From positions 558,001-622,000 of the forward strand of contig NZ_JACHHZ010000003.1 in assembly GCF_014202975.1 (NCBI RefSeq): a stretch of DNA of 64,000 nt, in the 5' to 3' direction. The position numbers and the translations under genes are program-made. Origin of the DNA: Povalibacter uvarum. GTDB lineage: Bacteria > Pseudomonadota > Gammaproteobacteria > Steroidobacterales > Steroidobacteraceae. Below, piece after piece: positions 1-7,689 of the stretch. The number at the start of each line of letters is the position of its first letter. Position 1 is the first letter of the stretch. The notes beneath the pieces were generated by a model. It did not search any database, was not told the origin of the DNA, and saw only the letters and a program-made list of their open reading frames with translations.

Positions 1-127
1 GCGGGCGGTGTTTCTGCGCTGGAACTCACCATGCGGAGAGAATATCGCGAGCCGCCCCGGGTGGTGGACACGTACACAACGCAGTTGTGATGGGCAGTTG
101 TGGTGGGCAGTTGTGGTTGCCCTGTTT
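1..127. other. left-edge intergenic stretch
   Basis: No gene could be supported here. The open frames crossing it are antisense to the acetyltransferase that ends at 128. Its only clear structure is the three-unit 13-bp tandem repeat at 81-119. Whatever lies to the left of the window may end nearby, but no convincing protein tail can be read. Confidence 0.5.
81..119. repeat. 13-bp tandem repeat, three units
   Basis: Three head-to-tail units begin GCAGTTGTG (81-93, 94-106, 107-119) and differ only at one or two positions. They lie just beyond the 3' end of the acetyltransferase gene. This is a minisatellite-like array; copy number may vary between strains. Confidence 0.8.
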
Positions 128-640
128 TCAGCGCTTGAGGATGAACTCACGATCGACGGTCTCGCCGACGGGGAAGCCGTACTCGCCGACTTTGCTGAAA
201 CCGTGGCGCCCATAGAAGCGCTGCGCACCCAGATTCTCGGACCAGACGCCGATGTAGATCGGTGTCTGGCCTTGCGCCCGCAGCCATTCGAGACCGAGGT
301 CGATGAGGCGCGAGCCGAGCCGCAGGTTGTGATGCCGGGCCAGCACATAGAGCTGCTGGATCTCCCCGGCGGTCGCTTCCCGACCTTCGATCGGCAACTT
401 GCAGGCACCGACGGCAAGGAAGCCGATGGCGGTCGAATCGACGAGCGCTATCCAGATCGCGGTCTTTGGATCCGCAAACTTGCGGGTCCACACGTCGATC
501 GAATGAGACCCCTCGAGGAACGCATCCAGGTCTTGCGGCGGGTAAAGATGACCAAAGGTCTCCGTGAATGTCTCCGCGCCCAGAGCGGCGAGCGCCGGAG
601 CATCGGCGAGCGTCGCGCGACGAACAACCGGGCTGGTCAT
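128..640 (-). CDS. GNAT-family N-acetyltransferase
   Basis: A 170-residue protein of the Gcn5-related acetyltransferase fold, which moves an acetyl group from acetyl-CoA to an amine; the substrate cannot be inferred. The core reads QQLYVLARHHNLRLGSRLI, matching the QxxGxG/A CoA-pyrophosphate loop region, followed by the C-terminal pattern ENLGAQRFYGRHGF typical of the fold. The start is the ATG at 640, which overlaps the stop of the upstream DUF349 gene in an ATGA arrangement; a longer frame starting at 730 would run far into that gene. The four-base overlap suggests the two genes are translationally coupled. Confidence 0.88.
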   Translation of the reverse strand: MTSPVVRRATLADAPALAALGAETFTETFGHLYPPQDLDAFLEGSHSIDVWTRKFADPKTAIWIALVDSTAIGFLAVGACKLPIEGREATAGEIQQLYVLARHHNLRLGSRLIDLGLEWLRAQGQTPIYIGVWSENLGAQRFYGRHGFSKVGEYGFPVGETVDREFILKR

Positions 641-2940
641 GACGACAACGCCGCTCGCTTGCGGCATTCCTTGAAGCGCCCGATCAACTGCACGTAGACG
701 GCTTCCTCGACCGGGTCGGCCCGAAGCCACTCGATCGCCAGTGTTTCGAGCTTGTCGGTCTCCGCCGAGCGGCCCTGGCCCATGCTCTGAGTCAGGCGCT
801 TGAGCTGATATTCGCGGCGCAACGCATGATCTTCGGCGGGGGTCTGCGAGTCCGTAACGATCTCGGCGCGAATACAGAGCGTTCGCAGCGCCAGAGTGTT
901 TGCAACGAGATCGCTGTTGCCGGGCTGGGCGATAGCGCTCTTCAACGCCGTCAGTCCAACCTTGGGCGACTGCACCAGCGTGCTGAGATGTTGTTCGGCG
1001 GCCTGCTTCAGCGCGTCGACTTCGGTCACATCAGCGTTTCGGGCAACAGCGAGTCGATAGGTGCGCACGACATTCGCCGCGTCGAACAGGTCCGTCCAGC
1101 CACGTTCGGCATCGCGCGCATGCTGGCGCGTGACTGCTTTCCTGCAGCGCTCGAAGGCACGCTCGAACCGATCCTGCAGCTGCCGCGCATTCGCTTTCGG
1201 TAACTCGATCGAGTCGAAGGCGAGTCGCAGCTCAGGAAGCTTCTTCGCGCTCTCGATGAGCTCCTGGTCCGTCTGGCCCGCGATCTTCTCCATGTCTTCG
1301 CAAAGCGCGATGGCCTGGGATCTGTTGGCTTCGAACGCAGCGTTGCGGCTGTCGAACTCCTGCTGGCGCTTCTGGAAGAGTGCGTCGCACTGCTGGCGGA
1401 ACTCCTCCCAGAGCTTGCCGTCTTCGTCGCGCGGCACGGGTCCGACCGATTTCCACTGCTCCTGGAGTCGCTTCACTTCCTCGACGGCGGCCTTGTTGTC
1501 CGTCGACTCGACGAGTCCGCGTGCACGCTCGATCAGCGAGCGCTTGGCCTTCACGTTGCGGGCGTACTCCGCGTCGATGCGACTCTGGATGCTCGAAGTC
1601 AGTTCGTTGAACTTGCGCTGCAGCTCTTCCGCTTTCGTCGCATCGACGGGTGAATGCTGTCGCCAGAGCTGGCGGGATTCACGCACTGCCGTGATCGCAG
1701 TTCGCCAGTCCGGCTCGTCCCAGTTCTGCCGGCCTTCGAATGCCAGGAGGCGTTCGAACACCTGGTTGCGCTGAAGCAGGTTCTCTTCCTTGACCCGGTC
1801 CTGCGCGTCATAGAACTCGCGGCAGGGTTGAAACGCCTTTTGCGAGGCTTCGTGGAAGCGCTGCCAGTCCGCCTCGACTTCATCGCCGGCGCCCTTGCTC
1901 AGCGTGCGCCACTGTTCCTGCAGGTCCTTGATGTGACCCGCGATCGCCGTCGGATGCAGGGAGGCACCGATGAGCGACTCCATCCGTTCGATCAGGTCGA
2001 CGCGCTTCGGGGCGACGGAGAAGCTCTTCCAGTCTTTCAGTTCCTGGAGCTTTTCATCGAGCTGCTTGAGCTGGCTCGCGAGCTGTGCGGGTAACGACGG
2101 TGCATGCTGCAGCTTCTCTTCGATTGCGCGACGCAAGCCGGCGGCCGTCTTGCTGCTTCCCGATGCCAGCGCGCCGCGCGCCTTGCGCAGCAACCCGCCG
2201 ATCTGATGCAGCGCCTGCGTCTCCGCGTCGAGTTTTTCCTTTCGGACTTTGCGTTCCTCTTCGAGCGATTGCGCCTGTTCCGCAGCGGCGGTGGCCGCCT
2301 CCTTTTCCTGCTGCTCCCGGCGGGCTTGTGCCGCCGCCGCGGCATTGGCAGCGGCCAGCTCGCGTGAGGCCTGGGCTGCAATCTGTCTCAGATGCTGCGC
2401 GATCGTCTCCCGCGATCGATCGATCGCGGCTTGAGCGGTGGCGGCGACTTCGGCTGTCGCGTCCGTTGCCACGAGATTCCAGCGATTCTCGAGCTGTTCC
2501 AGGGTGGGCGTGAAAAGCGCATCGAAAGGTCGCCGGCTGTGCCGCTCTATCTCGGTGGACGCGGCAAGAATCTCCGCCTGCCGCTGCTCGATTTCGCGCT
2601 CCTGCGCCAGCAGCGCATCGCGCTTGCGTGTCAGGATTTTGTAGACGCTCTTGTCATTGCCGCCGCGAACCGTGCGGATGAGCTTCCGGATCTGCTCGGG
2701 GTCCTCGATGGCTTCGGCGGCCTGCTGTCGGATACGGGTAGACGCGCCTTCGAGCACCAGCTTTGCCACAGCGCCTGAATCCCCTGCGGCAATCGCGGCG
2801 CGCAGGGTTTCTTCCTCGTGCGCAGCCAGAACCGCGGGATCTGGAGCAGTGGGGGCGGGTGGATTCGGAGCGGCGGTCTCAGGCTGCTTCTTCGCAGCCG
2901 GGGCGGGCGGCGCTTTCTTGAAGCGCGAGAAGAGCGACAT
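637..2940 (-). CDS. DUF349 domain-containing protein
   Basis: A 767-residue, highly charged and probably largely coiled-coil protein. After an Ala/Pro-rich N-terminus (about residues 8-40) the rest holds repeated helical units with the DUF349 look: a Trp-containing segment such as LQEQWRTLS, WKSVGPVPRDEDGKLWEEFR and RDRVKEEN-like helices. Proteins of this family occur widely in proteobacteria, without a settled biochemical role. The gene starts at the ATG at 2940 and its stop overlaps the acetyltransferase start. Cytoplasmic: no signal peptide or membrane segment is visible. Confidence 0.85.
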   Translation of the reverse strand: MSLFSRFKKAPPAPAAKKQPETAAPNPPAPTAPDPAVLAAHEEETLRAAIAAGDSGAVAKLVLEGASTRIRQQAAEAIEDPEQIRKLIRTVRGGNDKSVYKILTRKRDALLAQEREIEQRQAEILAASTEIERHSRRPFDALFTPTLEQLENRWNLVATDATAEVAATAQAAIDRSRETIAQHLRQIAAQASRELAAANAAAAAQARREQQEKEAATAAAEQAQSLEEERKVRKEKLDAETQALHQIGGLLRKARGALASGSSKTAAGLRRAIEEKLQHAPSLPAQLASQLKQLDEKLQELKDWKSFSVAPKRVDLIERMESLIGASLHPTAIAGHIKDLQEQWRTLSKGAGDEVEADWQRFHEASQKAFQPCREFYDAQDRVKEENLLQRNQVFERLLAFEGRQNWDEPDWRTAITAVRESRQLWRQHSPVDATKAEELQRKFNELTSSIQSRIDAEYARNVKAKRSLIERARGLVESTDNKAAVEEVKRLQEQWKSVGPVPRDEDGKLWEEFRQQCDALFQKRQQEFDSRNAAFEANRSQAIALCEDMEKIAGQTDQELIESAKKLPELRLAFDSIELPKANARQLQDRFERAFERCRKAVTRQHARDAERGWTDLFDAANVVRTYRLAVARNADVTEVDALKQAAEQHLSTLVQSPKVGLTALKSAIAQPGNSDLVANTLALRTLCIRAEIVTDSQTPAEDHALRREYQLKRLTQSMGQGRSAETDKLETLAIEWLRADPVEEAVYVQLIGRFKECRKRAALSS

Positions 2941-2974
2941 CGATCGGACCTGGAGCGGGGGACGGGCGCCTATT

Positions 2975-3014
2975 CTAGCCAGCTAGCCGGCCAGCTAGTT
3001 AGCCAGCTGGCCGG
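2975..3014. repeat. CTAG-rich palindromic repeat, copy a
   Basis: A 40-bp block built from TAGCCAGCTAGCCGG-type units, also seen at 21414, 25566, 36323 and 36428. It lies upstream of the DUF349 gene and beyond the 3' end of the neighbouring hydrolase gene. Confidence 0.7.
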
Positions 3015-3015
3015 A

Positions 3016-3054
3016 CCGGTAGCTGCAACCGGTGCAGCTACCGGGGATCCCCGG
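3016..3054. repeat. perfect 12-bp hairpin followed by a 14-bp palindrome
   Basis: CCGGTAGCTGCA at 3016-3027 is repeated in exact inverse at 3033-3044 with a five-base loop. It runs into CCGGGGATCCCCGG (3041-3054), itself a perfect palindrome. There is no T-run on either side, so this is not a standard intrinsic terminator, though it could stop or pause transcription leaving the hydrolase gene. Confidence 0.75.
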
Positions 3055-3071
3055 GAATCAGCCGGAAATCG

Positions 3072-3899
3072 TCACGACTGGATCCAGGCCAGCAAGTCGG
3101 GGTTCACGACGTCCGCATTGATGGTGCAGAGGCCGTGTCCGAGTCCCGGGTACACCTTCAGTGTCCCCTTCTTCAGCAGCTTGATCGACAGCGGGGCGGA
3201 GTCGGCAAAGGGCACGATCTGGTCGTCGTCGCCGTGCATGACAAGTGTCGGCACGTCGATTTTCTTCAAGTCCTCGGTGAAGTCCGTTTCCGAGAAGGCC
3301 TTGATGCAATCGTAGTGGGCTTTGATGCCGCCCTGCATGCCCTGGCGCCACCAGTTGTCGATGACGCCATCGAGGACCTTCGCGCCGGGCCGATTGAAGC
3401 CGTAGAAGGGACCCGACGGAACATCGCGGTAGAACTGTGCGCGGTTGGCCACGAGTGCGGCGCGGAAGCTGTCGAATACTTCGATCGGCAGGCCGCCGGG
3501 ATTCTTTTCCGACTTCACCATGACAGGCGGCACTGCGCCGATCAGCACGGCTTTTCCTACGCGGCCGCCGCCGCCGTATTGCGCGACGTAGCGTGCGACT
3601 TCGCCGCCGCCGGTCGAGTGGCCGATGTGAACGGCGTTCTTCAGATCGAGATGGGCAGCGAGCGCGGCCACGTCGGCGGCGTACGTATCCATTTCATTGC
3701 CCTTGTCGGTCTGCGAAGACCGGCCGTGGCCGCGGCGATCGTGGGCAATGACGCGGAAGCCCTTCGCGAGGAAGAACATCATCTGTGCGTCCCAGTCGTC
3801 GCCGCTCAGTGGCCAGCCGTGATGGAACACGATCGGCTGACCCGTGCCCCAGTCTTTGTAGAAGATCTCGGTACCATCTTTGGTCTTGACGAAGCTCAT
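3072..3899 (-). CDS. alpha/beta hydrolase, cofactor-free haloperoxidase type
   Basis: A 275-residue single-domain alpha/beta hydrolase without a signal peptide. The catalytic triad is readable: nucleophile Ser95 in GHSTGG, an acidic residue in HGDDDQIVP (about 224-226) and His255 in PGLGHG. The oxyanion strand [12 protein letters not shown] and the segment [11 protein letters not shown] are characteristic of the non-heme chloroperoxidase/esterase subfamily. These enzymes hydrolyse esters and can make peracids; the natural substrate is unknown. The gene lies 66 bases downstream of a second alpha/beta hydrolase on the same strand, so the two could be co-transcribed. Confidence 0.9.
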   Translation of the reverse strand: MSFVKTKDGTEIFYKDWGTGQPIVFHHGWPLSGDDWDAQMMFFLAKGFRVIAHDRRGHGRSSQTDKGNEMDTYAADVAALAAHLDLKNAVHIGHSTGGGEVARYVAQYGGGGRVGKAVLIGAVPPVMVKSEKNPGGLPIEVFDSFRAALVANRAQFYRDVPSGPFYGFNRPGAKVLDGVIDNWWRQGMQGGIKAHYDCIKAFSETDFTEDLKKIDVPTLVMHGDDDQIVPFADSAPLSIKLLKKGTLKVYPGLGHGLCTINADVVNPDLLAWIQS

Positions 3900-3965
3900 C
3901 GCAATCTCCTTCGGCAGTCACAGGGAACGAATCAACAGGGTTTGCAGCGCTCGCGGATCGGCCTT

Positions 3966-4790
3966 TCAGGGAAGGCGCGCGTCGATCCAGCCGAGAATGT
4001 CTTTCATGACGCCTTCCTTGCCGACGTCATTCAGAAGATCGTGGAAATGGCCTGCGTAGAGACGCAGCGTCTTGTCGCGCGAGCCGACGGTGTCGTAGAA
4101 GAACTGGCTGCCGGCCGGGACGGTCGCTTTGTCGACGGTGCCGTGCATGATGAAAACGGGCAGCGTGATCGTCGGGAACTCGCGCCGCATGCGTTCGGTG
4201 GCGCGCACCAGCTCGGCGACCGTTCTTGCCGGCTGAACCTCTCCCTGCGTAAGCGGGTCGGCGTCCAGTTGCCGAACGGCTGCGGGATCGCGGGAGAAGT
4301 CCTTGTTCTTCAGCTTCAGCACCGGCAGGTTTGGTGCGATGCGGCCGAGCAGCTTGATGATGGCAATGACGAATCCCGGCGCCGGTACCTGGAAGGCGAA
4401 GCTCTCGCAGATGAATCCGGCGAGCTCCTTCTGATGATCGAGTGCGTAAGTGCTGGAGACGACTCCGCCCGCGCTGTGGCCGAGCAGGAAAACCTTGAGT
4501 CCCGGCTCGCGCGTCTTCACCAGCTGGATCAGCGTGCCGAGATCTTCGGTGTAGTCGCTGACGTGATCGATGTAGAAGCGCTTGCCCTCCGACTTGCCGC
4601 GCCCGCGCAGATCGATGGCGTAGACCGAGTAGCCAGCGGCTTGCAGCTGCTCTGCTGCCCACCCGTACTGGCCGCCATGGGAATTCACGCCGTGGCAGAT
4701 CACGACGGCTGCGCGAGGGGTCGAGGCCGGCTGCCACGAGTGCATGAAGATGCGTGTGCCGCCGCGCCCTGCGAAATATTCTTCTTTCAT
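3966..4790 (-). CDS. alpha/beta hydrolase, monoacylglycerol lipase-like (S33 family)
   Basis: A 274-residue hydrolase of the serine aminopeptidase S33 / monoacylglycerol lipase group. It has the HGVNSHGGQY oxyanion segment, AIDLRGRGKSEG, the nucleophile elbow GHSAGG, an acid in MHGTVDKAT, and a late His in YAGHFHDLLND. The start is the ATG at 4790, preceded by a GGGA ribosome site; the longer frame to 4880 adds 30 residues without family resemblance. It probably hydrolyses a lipid ester in the cytoplasm; no export signal is seen. It is divergent from the serine hydrolase at 4943. Confidence 0.88.
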   Translation of the reverse strand: MKEEYFAGRGGTRIFMHSWQPASTPRAAVVICHGVNSHGGQYGWAAEQLQAAGYSVYAIDLRGRGKSEGKRFYIDHVSDYTEDLGTLIQLVKTREPGLKVFLLGHSAGGVVSSTYALDHQKELAGFICESFAFQVPAPGFVIAIIKLLGRIAPNLPVLKLKNKDFSRDPAAVRQLDADPLTQGEVQPARTVAELVRATERMRREFPTITLPVFIMHGTVDKATVPAGSQFFYDTVGSRDKTLRLYAGHFHDLLNDVGKEGVMKDILGWIDARLP

Positions 4791-4942
4791 GATTTTCCCG
4801 GGTGACCTGCAACCAGCGTAACTGTGGAGCTTCGTCTGCGGATTGGACTGGAGTGCTTCGATGATCCTGCGCTGCACCACCGCGGACAGGTATGTCAGTA
4901 TCGGGCGGCGACGAAACGCGCAACGACGCGGGGGGACAAAGA

Positions 4943-6364
4943 ATGACGAAGAAGCGGAGTCGCTGGCTGGTGGCTGGCGTCGGAGTCCTGGCCGCAGCCG
5001 TCGTTGCCGCCTTCAGTTCCGGGCTTGTGAGACATGGGCCGGCGATGGGTGCCGGGGTCGCTGCGCAGCTGGCCTGCGCCGGTGTGTTCCTCATGAATCG
5101 CGATGTGGCGGAGGTCAAGGCGCGCGACGTCGAGCGCTTGAATCCGCTCACGGCGATGTTCGACCTCACGGTCGATCGTACAGCCCGGACCGTGACCGCG
5201 AGTCTCTTCGGACTGACGAGTCGGTCGGCGTACTACCGGCCGGGCATCGGATGCACTCTGACTGAAGGGACGAGTACATACGAGCTCGACCGGCAAGTGC
5301 AGGGTCTCGAAACGATGACTCTGCAGTCGCGAACTGGGTTGTGGCCCGAGGGCGATGATGTCGATGTCGAAGCGTCGTCTGCAGGCGTGGATCGGACTGC
5401 GTTGCTAGCGGCAGTCAATGCGGCTTTCGACGATCCGACACCGCAGAAAGGCATCGACACACGCGCGATCGTCGTCGTGCACGACGGCCGTATCGTCGCG
5501 GAACGTTACGCTCCCGGTTTCGATCGCGACAGCCGCTTTCTCGGATGGTCGATGAGCAAGAGCGTTACGGGCGCTCTCATCGGGATGCTGGTGGAGGATG
5601 GCAGGCTGAACCTGGACGCACCGGCTCCAGTACCCGAGTGGCGCGAGCCGGGCGATCCGCGTGCGGCGATCACTCTGCGCAACATGCTCAACATGGCGAG
5701 CGGTCTGAGCTTCGCCGAGCAGTATCTGCCGGGCGACGACAGCACGGTGATGCTGTTCGAAAGCGAGGACATGGGCGGTTACGCGGCGCTCAGGCCGCTC
5801 ATTCACCCGCCAGGAACCTCATGGTCATACTCATCCGGCACGACGAACATGTTGTCGCGCATCGTCAGGGATGCGACTGGCGGGTCACTGAAGAGTGTTT
5901 ATGAGTACGCGCGTCAGCGTCTGTTCGAACCGGCGGGCATGACGAGCGCGGTGTTCCAGCCCGATGGCAGCGGCGTGCCGATCGGCAGCTCGTTTCTGTA
6001 TGCGACCGCGCGCGACTGGGCACGCTTCGGCCAGTTGTTCCTTGGCGAAGGCGAGATCAATGGCCAGCGATTGCTGTCGAAGGAATGGGTCGCGTTCAGT
6101 CGCGAGCCGCTGGCGTTCGATCCGATGCGTCACTACGGCGCGCAGTTCTGGTTGAACGAAGGCAACGCATCGGCGGGACACGCGCCGATGCTCGATCGAT
6201 GCCCGGCGGACATGTACATGGCACGAGGCCACAATGCGCAGATTCTTGCAATCGTCCCATCGAAGCGGACGGTGATTGTGCGACTAGGGTGGACTGCGGA
6301 CGGTCACACGTTTGATGAGAACGGGGTCTTTTCGGGGATTCTGGCGGCAGTTGAGAAGCGGTGA
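4943..6364 (+). CDS. beta-lactamase-fold serine hydrolase
   Basis: A 473-residue protein of the class C beta-lactamase / esterase family (penicillin-binding fold). An N-terminal hydrophobic stretch (about residues 8-30) acts as signal or anchor, so the catalytic part is probably periplasmic. The SxxK motif is SMSK in LGWSMSKSVTGALIG, and the Tyr motif is YSSGTTN. The C-terminal third base is not a clean KTG; HNAQ and PSKRTVIV occupy that region. The ATG at 4943 follows a purine-rich GGGGGACAAAG and is preferred to the ATG at 4892. Family members include esterases and D-aminopeptidases, so antibiotic resistance should not be assumed. Confidence 0.85.
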   Translation: MTKKRSRWLVAGVGVLAAAVVAAFSSGLVRHGPAMGAGVAAQLACAGVFLMNRDVAEVKARDVERLNPLTAMFDLTVDRTARTVTASLFGLTSRSAYYRPGIGCTLTEGTSTYELDRQVQGLETMTLQSRTGLWPEGDDVDVEASSAGVDRTALLAAVNAAFDDPTPQKGIDTRAIVVVHDGRIVAERYAPGFDRDSRFLGWSMSKSVTGALIGMLVEDGRLNLDAPAPVPEWREPGDPRAAITLRNMLNMASGLSFAEQYLPGDDSTVMLFESEDMGGYAALRPLIHPPGTSWSYSSGTTNMLSRIVRDATGGSLKSVYEYARQRLFEPAGMTSAVFQPDGSGVPIGSSFLYATARDWARFGQLFLGEGEINGQRLLSKEWVAFSREPLAFDPMRHYGAQFWLNEGNASAGHAPMLDRCPADMYMARGHNAQILAIVPSKRTVIVRLGWTADGHTFDENGVFSGILAAVEKR

Positions 6365-6384
6365 GCTACGGGCAGCTCGCAGCC

Positions 6385-7578
6385 TCAGAATTTATCCCCC
6401 GGCACCCTCACTCTTCCCTCCATCAGCACCCGCGCGCTGCGACTCATGATCGCCTTCGTGACGATCCATTCACCGTCGGCCTGCTTCGCTTCGGCTCCGA
6501 CTCGCAGTGTCCCCGAGGGATGACCGAAGCGAACGGCTGCATGCGGCTTTCCACCGGCGGCGAGCGTGACGAGTGTGCCGGGAATGGCCGCTGCGGTTGC
6601 GATCGCGACAGCAGCGGTTCCCATCATCGCATGGTGCAGTTTGCCCATCGACAATGCGCGCACGAGCAGATCGACATCGTTCGTCGTGACTTTCTTGCCG
6701 CTCGATGAAACGTATTGCGTCGGCGGCGCGACGAACGCGATCTTCGGTGTGTGCTGACGCTTCGTGGCTTCTTCGATGCTCTTGATCAATCCCATGCGCT
6801 TCGCGCCGTAGGCGCGGATCGTTTCGAACATCGCGAGCGCTTTTACGTCGCCGTTGATCGCGTCCTGCAGTTCCGTGCCCTTGTAACCGATGGCATCGGC
6901 GTTGACGAAGATGGTCGGAATGCCGGCGTTGATCATCGTTGCCCTGAGCGTGCCGACGCCGGGGACTTCGAGATCGTCGATGAGATTGCCGGTGGGAAAC
7001 ATCGAGCCACCCGCATCGCCTTCACCTTCATCCGCGGGATCGATGAATTCGAGCTGCACTTCAGCCGCCGGAAAGGTCACGCCGTCGAGCTCGAAGTCGC
7101 CGGTTTCCTGCACGTCCCCATCGGTGATGGGGACGTGAGCGACGATCGTCTTGCTGATATTGGCCTGCCAGATGCGGATGGTCGCGACGCCGTTCTTCGG
7201 CACGCGGCTCGGGTCGACGAGCCCGTTGCTGATCGCGAAGGGGCCGACGGCCGCCGAGAGATTTCCGCAGTTGCCGCTCCAGTCGACGAACGCCTTGTCG
7301 ATCGAAACCTGGCCGAACAGATACTCGACGTCATGATCCGGGCGGCTGCTCTTCGAGAGGATCACCGTCTTGCTGGTGCTCGACGTCGCGCCTCCCATGC
7401 CGTCGATCTGCTTGCCGTACGGATCGGGACTGCCGATCACGCGCAGCAGGAACTGGTCGCGCGCCTCTCCCGGCTGCTGGCAACGCTCGGGCAGATCCTG
7501 CAGGCGGAAGAACACGCCTTTGCTGGTGCCACCGCGCATGTAGGTGGCGGAGACTTTGATCTGCGGTGCGTGAGGCAT
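6385..7578 (-). CDS. prpF: PrpF, aconitate isomerase of the methylcitrate cycle
   Basis: A 397-residue PrpF protein. With AcnD it replaces PrpD: AcnD dehydrates 2-methylcitrate to an isomer of methylaconitate that PrpF converts to 2-methyl-cis-aconitate. The N-terminus IKVSATYMRGGTSKGVFFR and the segment DGMGGATSSTSKT are PrpF hallmarks of this diaminopimelate-epimerase-like fold, including the conserved Lys of GGTSKG. The start is set at the ATG at 7578; a GTG at 7623 would add a 15-residue tail without homology. It is the last gene of prpB-prpC-acnD-prpF. Confidence 0.95.
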   Translation of the reverse strand: MPHAPQIKVSATYMRGGTSKGVFFRLQDLPERCQQPGEARDQFLLRVIGSPDPYGKQIDGMGGATSSTSKTVILSKSSRPDHDVEYLFGQVSIDKAFVDWSGNCGNLSAAVGPFAISNGLVDPSRVPKNGVATIRIWQANISKTIVAHVPITDGDVQETGDFELDGVTFPAAEVQLEFIDPADEGEGDAGGSMFPTGNLIDDLEVPGVGTLRATMINAGIPTIFVNADAIGYKGTELQDAINGDVKALAMFETIRAYGAKRMGLIKSIEEATKRQHTPKIAFVAPPTQYVSSSGKKVTTNDVDLLVRALSMGKLHHAMMGTAAVAIATAAAIPGTLVTLAAGGKPHAAVRFGHPSGTLRVGAEAKQADGEWIVTKAIMSRSARVLMEGRVRVPGDKF

Positions 7579-7689
7579 GGATTGTTGTCTCTGATGATGA
7601 AGAGAGAAGATGAAGATCTCCACGGGGCAATTTTATCCTCCGAACCCTGTGTAGCCCCGCGTACCCCGTGGAAAGTCTTCCTTCCGCCC

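Noticed and set aside
3135-4805. 556-codon plus-strand open frame
   Set aside because: It lies fully antisense to two alpha/beta hydrolases with intact catalytic triads. The composition is that of a shadow frame in GC-rich DNA.
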